NCBI GenBank assembly: GCA_021791915.1
Contig: JAJYVQ010000005.1
Span: forward strand, 1-36,979
Direction: 5' to 3'
DNA length: 36,979 nucleotides
Source of the DNA: Actinomycetes bacterium
GTDB taxonomy: Bacteria; Actinomycetota; Acidimicrobiia; Acidimicrobiales; JABEUL01
The translations under genes and the position numbers were made by a program. The notes below the pieces were generated by a model. The model was not told where the DNA came from. It was given only the letters and a program-made list of their open reading frames with translations, and did no database searches. Shown here piece by piece: positions 8,984 through 16,684 of this stretch (positions within the stretch are counted from its first letter, which is position 1; every line of letters begins with the position of its first letter).

Positions 8984-9915
8984 TTAATTCCGCAAAAGAA
9001 CTTAGGCAGACTCTTGATAGGTTAAGATTAAGCGCAAAAAAGATTGGTTTCGTTCCTACTATGGGTTTTTTGCACGAAGGACACTTATCTTTAGTTGAAA
9101 GGTGTAAAAAAGAAAACGACGTTGTTGTAGTTTCAATATTTGTAAATCCTACGCAGTTTAATGTTTCAAGTGATTTAGAGAACTATCCCAAAGATTTAGA
9201 TAACGACTGCGAGATCTTAGAAAGAAGTGGGACGGATTATCTATTTTTGCCGTCCGTATCTGAGATGTATAACATCGACAGTTCTGGTAAAACTGTAACC
9301 GATATCAAAATATCCTGCGGTGAAGTCAATTCAGTTTTTGAAGGGGCGTTCCGGTCTGGACATTTTGACGGAGTTGCATTAGTTGTTACCAAGTTATTTA
9401 ATATTGTGGGTGAATGTCGTACCTATTTTGGTCTTAAGGACTATCAGCAGGTTTATTTAATCTCTAAGTTAATTCAGGAACTGTTTTTGCCAATAGAAAT
9501 GGTAAAGTGTCCGACGGTAAGACAAGAGAGCGGATTGGCGCTGTCTTCTAGGAATGCGAGATTGACTGACAAAGAACTTGTTTTAGCAAACGAGATCTAT
9601 TTTGCCATGAAAGAAGGTAAACGTATGATTGAGTCGGGCATTACGGAAACAAAAAAAGTAATTGAACTTATAAAAAACCATATTTTAAAAACCGAAGAAA
9701 TTAAATTGGAATATGTTTCCATCGTAAAAGAAGATACGCTTGTAGTTCCAGAACTATTAACCGATAAGGTTAGGATATTGATTGCAGGCTGGCTAGGTAA
9801 CGTTAGGCTTATCGACAATTTAGAAGTAAATTGCAATAGCGAATTAAAGGATGAATTATTTGAACATCATTTGAGTGATTCATCAATTATTTCTGAGAGA
9901 AAGATCAAAGTTTAA
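8974..9915 (+). CDS. panC: Pantoate--beta-alanine ligase
   Basis: KKIGFVPTMGFLHEGHLSLVERCKKENDVVVVSIFVNPTQF; FGLKDYQQVYLI; PTVRQESGLALSSRNARL. GTG start overlaps the DUF2520 stop. Confidence 0.96.
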   Translation: MQIVNSAKELRQTLDRLRLSAKKIGFVPTMGFLHEGHLSLVERCKKENDVVVVSIFVNPTQFNVSSDLENYPKDLDNDCEILERSGTDYLFLPSVSEMYNIDSSGKTVTDIKISCGEVNSVFEGAFRSGHFDGVALVVTKLFNIVGECRTYFGLKDYQQVYLISKLIQELFLPIEMVKCPTVRQESGLALSSRNARLTDKELVLANEIYFAMKEGKRMIESGITETKKVIELIKNHILKTEEIKLEYVSIVKEDTLVVPELLTDKVRILIAGWLGNVRLIDNLEVNCNSELKDELFEHHLSDSSIISERKIKV

Positions 9916-9943
9916 TATCTAAAATAAAAATTAGGAGAAAGTT

Positions 9944-10462
9944 ATGCAACGCAGAATGTTGAAGTCAAAAATACATAGGGCAACTGTGACGGACGCAAAT
10001 CTTAACTATGTCGGATCGATCAGTTTAGATCCCGAACTTATGGACCTTGCTGATATATTGGAAAACGAACAGGTTGCAATTTTGGATATTGATAATGGGG
10101 CTAGGTTTGAAACCTACGCCATAAAGGGCAAAGCTCACGATGTCTGTTTAAATGGAGCTGCTGCCAGATTAGTTCAACCCGGTGACAAGATCATTATAAT
10201 TACTTATGCCGATTACAACAATGAAGAGCTAAAAGAATATAGGCCTATTATCGTTCATGTAGATCAAAATAATAATCCAGTTGAAGAAAACGTAGTAGTT
10301 CAGGCAAGTAGAGTCCTTAGTGAAACTGTACATAGTGAAACTGTACATAGTAAAACTGTACATAGTAAAACTGTTCTTAGTGAAACCCTAAACAGAGATA
10401 TATTACAGGGAGATAGCACAAACATTAACACTTCACTTGGTGGAAGCCAAGCTTTAGATTGA
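9944..10462 (+). CDS. panD: Aspartate 1-decarboxylase with repeat-bearing C-terminal extension
   Basis: [38 protein letters not shown] (Gly-Ser self-cleavage site), [20 protein letters not shown]; then a long tail with (HSE/KTV) repeats. Confidence 0.95.
   Translation: MQRRMLKSKIHRATVTDANLNYVGSISLDPELMDLADILENEQVAILDIDNGARFETYAIKGKAHDVCLNGAAARLVQPGDKIIIITYADYNNEELKEYRPIIVHVDQNNNPVEENVVVQASRVLSETVHSETVHSKTVHSKTVLSETLNRDILQGDSTNINTSLGGSQALD
10316..10390 (+). repeat. 15-bp tandem repeat (5 copies, imperfect), in-frame in panD
   Basis: CTTAGTGAAACTGTA / CATAGTGAAACTGTA / CATAGTAAAACTGTA / CATAGTAAAACTGTT / CTTAGTGAAACCCTA. Confidence 0.97.
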
Positions 10463-10472
10463 AGCGGTTAAA

Positions 10473-12161
10473 GTGTCTGACGCTCTAGATGTTTTGATTG
10501 TAGGTTCTGGGGTAGCTGGACTTACAGCTGCGGTAAAATTTGCGACAAGTTCAGAAAAAAGAGGTCTAAAAGTCGGAGTGTTGACCAAAGGGGAGTTAGA
10601 TGATTCCACCACGAGATTCGCACAAGGTGGGGTTGCTGCTGTACTTGGATCCGAGGAGGACTCGGTGGACTTACATTTAGCAGATACCATTAAAGCTGGC
10701 GACGGGCTTTGTGATATCGAAGCCGTAAGCGTGTTAGTTAAAGAAGGACCCAAGAGAGTCCAGGAACTTATTTCCCTAGGTGCAGTATTTGACAGAGAAC
10801 CAGGTGGAAATTTCTTACTTGCAAGAGAAGGTGGTCATTCAAAAGCTCGAGTTTTGCATGCAAACGGACTGGCGACTGGCGCAGAAATTGAGCGAGCCTT
10901 AGTTACCGCTGTCAAACAGACGGTTGCGAAAGTTTATGAAAACTGGACTGCTCTTTCATTGGAGGTTGATAATAACAAAGTAGTTGGAGTTAATGCAATT
11001 GATGAAAAGGGGGTAAGCGTTTTTATTCGCTCTGACATAGTTGTTTTGGCAACTGGCGGAGCTGGTCAGCTTTTTTCTGTTACTACCAATCCACATGAAG
11101 CAACTGGCGACGGTATAGCGATGGCTTTAAGATCTAAAGCCTATGTGGCAGACGTTGAATTTATTCAGTTTCATCCGACGGCTCTTTTCCATCCCAAGAT
11201 GCCCAGGCCGCTACTTTCCGAAGCCTTAAGAGGTCATGGTGCTACCATTAAAGATAAAAACGGAGATCGGTTTGTAGACGAACTGTTGCCAAGAGATAAA
11301 GTTTCTTATGCAATGGCAAAGAAGATGGAAGAACATGATGTCGATCACCTCTTTTTGGATGCCACCGAATTGAACGATTTTGCCGTTAGGTTTCCTACCA
11401 TATATGAGTCGTTGAAATCAGTAGATATTGACCCTTCGGTTGATTATATTCCAATTGCTCCAGCAGCTCACTACATTTGTGGGGGAATTGCTACTGATTT
11501 AAATGGGGCAACCAGTATTGAAGGTCTTTTTGCAGCCGGCGAAATTGCTTGCACTGGAATTCATGGAGCTAACAGACTTGCTTCAAACTCTCTTTTAGAG
11601 GGAATGGTGTTTGGTGCAAGACTGGTAGATGCAATATTAGATGGCGTAACAAAAGCGGATTCCACAGGAGTACTGGGTACTCTGGCGAAAAATAAATATA
11701 TAAAAGAGTTAAATCTGAACTTTACTCAAATTACAGTGGATGCTGTTAATTCCCAGTTAAGTAATTCCCAGTTAAGTAAGTCCCAGTTAAGTAATTCCCA
11801 GTTAAGTAATCCGCAGGTAAATCCATCACAGTTAAGTAATCCCAATGCGAAGTCAGAAGAAATTGCACACCTTCGATCGGACATGCAACATTTAATGTCT
11901 AAATATATGGCCGTACAGAGAGCTCCAGAAGGAATGAGTTATGCCTTGACTAAAATAAAACAGATTGAGTCAAAAATTCTTGACATGAAAGTGCTCACTG
12001 AGGATTTAAACGCTTATGTTTCGTTGCTTAACCTCATAACTTTGTCTTTTGCAGTAATTGAATCGGCAATTGTGAGACAGGAGTCCAGGGGGTGTCATTT
12101 CAGGGTTGACTTTGACAAAAAAGACGACGTCAACTTTTTAGGTAGGATTGTACATAAATAG
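10473..12161 (+). CDS. nadB: L-aspartate oxidase
   Basis: VLIVGSGVAGLTAAVKFA; TRFAQGGVAAVLGSEEDSVDLHLADTIKAGDGLCD; EFIQFHPTAL; PAAHYICGGIATDLNG; GANRLASNSLLEGMVFG. Confidence 0.96.
   Translation: MSDALDVLIVGSGVAGLTAAVKFATSSEKRGLKVGVLTKGELDDSTTRFAQGGVAAVLGSEEDSVDLHLADTIKAGDGLCDIEAVSVLVKEGPKRVQELISLGAVFDREPGGNFLLAREGGHSKARVLHANGLATGAEIERALVTAVKQTVAKVYENWTALSLEVDNNKVVGVNAIDEKGVSVFIRSDIVVLATGGAGQLFSVTTNPHEATGDGIAMALRSKAYVADVEFIQFHPTALFHPKMPRPLLSEALRGHGATIKDKNGDRFVDELLPRDKVSYAMAKKMEEHDVDHLFLDATELNDFAVRFPTIYESLKSVDIDPSVDYIPIAPAAHYICGGIATDLNGATSIEGLFAAGEIACTGIHGANRLASNSLLEGMVFGARLVDAILDGVTKADSTGVLGTLAKNKYIKELNLNFTQITVDAVNSQLSNSQLSKSQLSNSQLSNPQVNPSQLSNPNAKSEEIAHLRSDMQHLMSKYMAVQRAPEGMSYALTKIKQIESKILDMKVLTEDLNAYVSLLNLITLSFAVIESAIVRQESRGCHFRVDFDKKDDVNFLGRIVHK
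11745..11846 (+). repeat. 15-bp tandem repeat (~7 imperfect copies), in-frame in nadB
   Basis: GTTAATTCCCAGTTA / AGTAATTCCCAGTTA / AGTAAGTCCCAGTTA / AGTAATTCCCAGTTA / AGTAATCCGCAGGTA / AATCCATCACAGTTA / AGTAATCCCAAT... Confidence 0.96.
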
Positions 12162-12192
12162 TAAACTATTAAAGTTATAAGATTTAAAGTTT

Positions 12193-12266
12193 CCAAGATA
12201 GGATGGAGACGAAGGATCTTGGCTTTCAATCTCTCTTATCGTTAACCGAATGGTTAAGAAGAGATT
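12193..12266 (+). promoter_or_regulatory. Two consecutive hairpins between nadB and nadC (possible structured leader or attenuator)
   Basis: CCAAGAT(12193-12199)/ATCTTGG(12216-12222); AATCTCT(12228-12234)...TTAACC(12242-12247) gaat GGTTAA(12252-12257)...AGAGATT(12260-12266). Confidence 0.45.
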
Positions 12267-12312
12267 TTAGTAGAACAGGTTACAAATTCTTATCTTAAAA
12301 CTCTGCAGTAAT

Positions 12313-13191
12313 ATGTCAAATTTAAAGAGCAATTTCGATCCCCCATATTTAACGGTAAAAAGAGCGGTGTTAAATGCCTTAAGGGAAGATTTGGAACCGA
12401 TCGGAGACATTACATCAGCTTTAGTTGATCCAGATAAAAATTCAATGCTTGAACTTAATGCAAGACTTCCCGGAGTTTTAGCTGGAAAACTTTGTTTTCT
12501 TGAAACCTTTAATCAGATTGATTCTGACATTAAAGTAGACTTTTATTTAGAAGACGGGGCTTTATTGGATGTCAATACAAAAGTTGCTTTAATTGAAGGA
12601 AACTTTGGAAATATTCTTACTGCCGAACGTACAGCTCTGAATTTTTTGTCGCATCTTTCTGGAATAGCGACATTGACATATAGTTTCGTTTTACAAGCTA
12701 AAAAAGGATCTGATAAAGTCAAGATTTTAGATACCAGAAAGACAACTCCAGGGCTTAGAACTTTGGAGAAAGCTGCCGTTAGAGCTGGAAGGGGATTTAA
12801 TCATCGGGGAAATTTGTCTGAGGCAATATTAATAAAGGATAATCACTTGGGAGGACTAAGTATCGAACAGGCGATTGAAACTGCCAAAAATAACTGGCCG
12901 TTGAAAACAGTTGAAGTTGAATGCGATAAGTTGGATCAGGTGATTGCTGCAGCCAAGGCAGGGGCAACCGTAGTAATGTTGGACAACATGGACATAGATG
13001 AAATTACATTTGCTGTAAAACAGGTAGAAGAAATAAACAGGGAGTTTAACAATCGTACCTTAGTTGAAGTTTCAGGAGGGGTAACCTTAAACAAAGTAAC
13101 CGAGTTAGCTCAGGCCGGGCCAGATTTCATAAGTGTCGGCGCAATAACAAATTCTGCTCCAGTTTTGGATTTCGGTATCGATTTGGTGTAG
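12313..13191 (+). CDS. nadC: Nicotinate-nucleotide pyrophosphorylase (carboxylating)
   Basis: REDLEPIGDITSALV; ERTALNFLSHLSGIATLT; ILDTRKTTPGLRTLEKAAVRAGRGFNHRGNLSEAILIKDNHL; FISVGAITNSAPVLDFGIDL. Confidence 0.97.
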   Translation: MSNLKSNFDPPYLTVKRAVLNALREDLEPIGDITSALVDPDKNSMLELNARLPGVLAGKLCFLETFNQIDSDIKVDFYLEDGALLDVNTKVALIEGNFGNILTAERTALNFLSHLSGIATLTYSFVLQAKKGSDKVKILDTRKTTPGLRTLEKAAVRAGRGFNHRGNLSEAILIKDNHLGGLSIEQAIETAKNNWPLKTVEVECDKLDQVIAAAKAGATVVMLDNMDIDEITFAVKQVEEINREFNNRTLVEVSGGVTLNKVTELAQAGPDFISVGAITNSAPVLDFGIDLV

Positions 13192-13197
13192 TTTGAA

Positions 13198-13977
13198 ATG
13201 CTTTTAGCAATTGACGTAGGTAACACTCAGACGGTAGTTGGAATTTTTGAAAGCGTGGATAACGATACGCTTTTGGAGCATTGGCGACTTTCAACTGTGA
13301 CCGAAAGAACCGCAGATGAATATGCACTTTTAATAGTGCAGTTTTTGAACTTGGCAAACTTAACTCTGAAAGATATAACAGGTATCGCTTATTCTTCGTC
13401 TGTACCACAGGTGACTTCTGAAATACGCCAGTCCTCCAACCGGTGGTTGAAAGTTCCTTTAATTGTCGTTGAACCTGGAATTAAAACTGGAATGCCGATA
13501 TTGTACGACAATCCAAAAGAGGTTGGTGCCGACAGAATTACAAATGCAGTTGCGGCTTATGAGAGATTTAAAGGTCCTACGATCGTTGTGGATTTAGGGA
13601 CCGCAACAACTTTTGACGCTATCTCTAAAAACGGAGAATATTTAGGTGGGGCAATTACTCCAGGGATTCAAATATCAATGGAAGCACTGTTCAAAGAAGC
13701 CGCTGCGTTAAGGTCTGTAGAATTGGTGGAGCCAAAAAGGGCAATAGGTAAGTCGACTGTTGAATCGCTACAGTCTGGAGCTATATATGGCTTCGTGTCG
13801 CAAGTAGATGGGATATGCGAAAGGTTTGAAGAAGAGTTGGGCAAATCCACTGTAGTTGCAACTGGGGGATTGGCAGTATTAGTGACTGGTCTTTCAAAAA
13901 AAATTAAATTTCACGACCCTTGGCTTACGCTACATGGTTTAAGAATCATTTTCAGCAGAAATATCTCTCTGGACTAA
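13198..13977 (+). CDS. coaX: Type III pantothenate kinase
   Basis: MLLAIDVGNTQTVVGIFE; NPKEVGADRITNAVAAYERF; IVVDLGTATTFDAIS; GAITPGIQISMEALF. Confidence 0.96.
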   Translation: MLLAIDVGNTQTVVGIFESVDNDTLLEHWRLSTVTERTADEYALLIVQFLNLANLTLKDITGIAYSSSVPQVTSEIRQSSNRWLKVPLIVVEPGIKTGMPILYDNPKEVGADRITNAVAAYERFKGPTIVVDLGTATTFDAISKNGEYLGGAITPGIQISMEALFKEAAALRSVELVEPKRAIGKSTVESLQSGAIYGFVSQVDGICERFEEELGKSTVVATGGLAVLVTGLSKKIKFHDPWLTLHGLRIIFSRNISLD

Positions 13978-14004
13978 AATATAAAAACCCAACATCTAAC
14001 AAAC

Positions 14005-15447
14005 ATGTCTCAAAATCTACCTTATAGCTATAAAAAAACAAATGACATCGGAGAGTTGATTTCTCGTTATGCAGACAAGATTGATCCGGGTGAAACAACT
14101 GATGATTTTGTTACGGTTGCTGGAAGACTGATGCTATCCAGGCCTCAAGGCAAAATATTTTTTGGTAATTTAGAAGACTGGACTGGCTCTATACAGGTGT
14201 TTGCTCAGCAGCCAAATTTAGACCATTTTGAGGACTTAATAAGGTTTTCTCTCGGGGATTGGATAGGTGTTCAGGGAAATATAATGCGGACTAAAAGAGG
14301 AGAGCTTTCGATAAAAATGAGCTCCGTTACCCCTTTGGCTTACACAAAACACGGGTTTGGCGACAAGTTTAAAGGGATAACTGATACCGATTTAAGGTAT
14401 CGTCAGCGAGAAGTTGACTTGTGGGCTAACGATTCTCCAAAAAAAGTTTTTTTAGCTAGATCTAAAATAGTCGCTCATATTAGAAATTACCTACAGAATC
14501 TAGGTTTTGTGGAAGTTGAAACTCCTATCTTGAATTTGATAGCTGGAGGAGCAGCTGCCAAACCATTTATTACGCATCACAATGCATTGGATACTGACTT
14601 TTATCTTAGAATTGCTCCAGAACTATATTTAAAACGTTTGGTTGTCGGGGGATTTGAAAAAGTCTTTGAGATAGGTAGAGTGTTTAGAAACGAAGGGCTG
14701 TCCACTAGACACAATCCAGAATTTACCTTACTTGAGCTCTATCAAGCTTATGTGGACTATAAAGACTTAATGATTTTATGTGAAAATTTAATTGCCGAAC
14801 TAGCTCAAATGTTAAACGGTACGACGGTAGTAACAAGCAACGACAAACAGATTGACTTAAAGCCTCCTTTTTTGCGACGAACTATGGAAGAGTTAATATT
14901 TGAATCTATAGGCGAAAAGGTAAATGTTCATGAGGACATTGATCATCTTAGGAACGTGGCTAAAAAATACGGAGTAATTTTCGATGAGTCCTGGAAACAG
15001 GGAAAACTTATGCTAGAAATTTACGAAAAGACAACAGAGTCAAATTTGGACGGACCGATATTTGTTTTGGACTATCCGAAAGAAGTATCCCCCTTGGCTC
15101 GCACTCACAGGGACGACGATCTTTTGGTAGAAAGGTTTGAATGCATTATAGGAGGAAAAGAACTTTGTAATGCTTTCAGCGAATTGAACGATCCGGAGGA
15201 TCAACGACATAGGATGGAACTCCAAGCGTTACAGAAAGCTCATGGTGATCAAGAAGCCATGGAAGTCGATTTTGATTACATAAGAGCTCTTGAGTATGGA
15301 TTGCCCCCGACGGGAGGCTTGGGAATTGGAATTGACAGATTAGTAATGCTTTTAACTGGAACTGCGGCTATCAGAGATGTGATTCTATTTCCGACATTAA
15401 AACCCATTAGTTTGGAATCAAAAATAGAAGGTGAAGAGATTGATTGA
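14005..15447 (+). CDS. lysS: Lysyl-tRNA synthetase, class II
   Basis: VTVAGRLMLSRPQGKIFFGNLED; ETPILNLIAGGAAAKPFITHHNALD; RIAPELYLKRLVVGGFEKVFEIGRVFRNEGLSTRHNPEFTLLELYQAY; GLGIGIDRLVMLLTG. Confidence 0.97.
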   Translation: MSQNLPYSYKKTNDIGELISRYADKIDPGETTDDFVTVAGRLMLSRPQGKIFFGNLEDWTGSIQVFAQQPNLDHFEDLIRFSLGDWIGVQGNIMRTKRGELSIKMSSVTPLAYTKHGFGDKFKGITDTDLRYRQREVDLWANDSPKKVFLARSKIVAHIRNYLQNLGFVEVETPILNLIAGGAAAKPFITHHNALDTDFYLRIAPELYLKRLVVGGFEKVFEIGRVFRNEGLSTRHNPEFTLLELYQAYVDYKDLMILCENLIAELAQMLNGTTVVTSNDKQIDLKPPFLRRTMEELIFESIGEKVNVHEDIDHLRNVAKKYGVIFDESWKQGKLMLEIYEKTTESNLDGPIFVLDYPKEVSPLARTHRDDDLLVERFECIIGGKELCNAFSELNDPEDQRHRMELQALQKAHGDQEAMEVDFDYIRALEYGLPPTGGLGIGIDRLVMLLTGTAAIRDVILFPTLKPISLESKIEGEEID

Positions 15448-16405
15448 CCTTCATGTTCATTCCAACTTTTCAGATGGTTCGTATTCACCTACCGAGATTG
15501 CAAAAGTAGCCAAAGATATTAACCTTAGGGCAATCGCACTTACCGATCATGACAGAGTTGACGGTTTGTTAGAAATAACAAAAGAGTTAGAAGGCTCTTC
15601 AGTGGAACTTGTACCTGGACTTGAAATATCGGCCCAGGCTTCCTTTGGTGCTGATGATACAGGAACACTAAACACAGGAACACTAAACACAGGAACACTA
15701 AACACAGGAACACTAAACACAGATATAAATAAGAGAGCCTTAAATCATATTGATGAAGCTACAGACGTTTTTAAAAGAAGTTCATGTCATGTGCTTTTAT
15801 ATTTCGTTGATCCAAATAGTGATTATTTGTTGCATATTACAGAAGGTCTTCTAAACGACAGGGTTACGCGGAACGATCGACTTATCGCAAAACTAAATTC
15901 GATTGGAATAAATATCGATTTAGAGTATGTTAAGCAGATTGCGGGCAATGATGGTGTCGGAAGACCTCATTTTGCCAAAGCTCTTGTTGAAAAAAAATAT
16001 GTAACTTCAGTTGAGGAAGCTTTTGACAACTACCTGGGCTCTTCAGGAAAGGCATATATTCCAAAAGCTCGACTTACTTTAACTGACTGCGTAAAGTTGG
16101 CAAATGAGTCGGGTGGAGTTGCCGTACTTGCACACCCAATGACGATTTCGGAAAACCTTGATTTTTTAGAAGAGTTTTTTTTCAAACTGTCAGGTCTTGG
16201 CTTTGTTGGTATTGAAGCTTATTACGGTAGGTACAGTATTAAGGAACGAAGCACTTTAGCTGATTTGGCTCATAACAGTAATCTTGTAGCAACAGGAGGG
16301 TCAGACTTTCACGGGAGTTACAAACCTGACTTAGAAATAGGGTATGGTACTGGTGATCTTAAAGTCGATGATTCGATATTGGATCAACTAAAGGCTAAAC
16401 TTTGA
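15431..16405 (+). CDS. PHP-domain phosphoesterase (RNase AM / 3',5'-nucleoside bisphosphate phosphatase-like)
   Basis: IDLHVHSNFSDGSYSPTEIAKVAKDINLRAIALTDHD; GRPHFAKALV; GGVAVLAHPMT; GGSDFHGSYKPD; GTG start overlaps the lysS end. Confidence 0.92.
   Translation: MKRLIDLHVHSNFSDGSYSPTEIAKVAKDINLRAIALTDHDRVDGLLEITKELEGSSVELVPGLEISAQASFGADDTGTLNTGTLNTGTLNTGTLNTDINKRALNHIDEATDVFKRSSCHVLLYFVDPNSDYLLHITEGLLNDRVTRNDRLIAKLNSIGINIDLEYVKQIAGNDGVGRPHFAKALVEKKYVTSVEEAFDNYLGSSGKAYIPKARLTLTDCVKLANESGGVAVLAHPMTISENLDFLEEFFFKLSGLGFVGIEAYYGRYSIKERSTLADLAHNSNLVATGGSDFHGSYKPDLEIGYGTGDLKVDDSILDQLKAKL
15659..15718 (+). repeat. 15-bp tandem repeat (4 perfect copies), in-frame in the PHP gene
   Basis: (ACAGGAACACTAAAC)x4, encoding (TGTLN)4. 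Confidence 0.98.
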
Positions 16406-16456
16406 TTTAATAATTTAGTTAAGGAAGTTTGAACGCATATTTACGGTGAAAGATAC

Positions 16457-16489
16457 TTTGCCGAATAGTATTTAATGCCAGTCGGCAAA
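16457..16489 (+). promoter_or_regulatory. Hairpin downstream of the PHP gene / in the aftD-like upstream region
   Basis: TTTGCCGA (16457-16464) ... TCGGCAAA (16482-16489); no downstream U-tract. Confidence 0.35.
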
Positions 16490-16589
16490 ACAAGTGATTG
16501 TCCGTGTTACAACAGTTTATGGCTAATTTAATCGCAGTTCGGAGATTTTTCGCTCAGTTACTTAAAAATAAAGCTATCGACCACTAGTT

Positions 16590-16618
16590 CTGTTTTAGTA
16601 AAACTGTCGGTAAAACAG
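16590..16618 (+). promoter_or_regulatory. Second hairpin in the upstream region of the aftD-like gene
   Basis: CTGTTTTA (16590-16597) / TAAAACAG (16611-16618), 13-nt loop. Confidence 0.3.
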
Positions 16619-16684
16619 CTGTTCGCAGCTTCGAAAATTCGATTTTTAATTTTAACTGCGTCTATATTTGTTATTCAGTTTTGT

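Noticed and set aside
10316-10390. Repeat arrays as possible CRISPR
   Set aside because: Units are 15 bp, directly abutting without spacers, and lie in-frame within coding genes; no cas genes are present.
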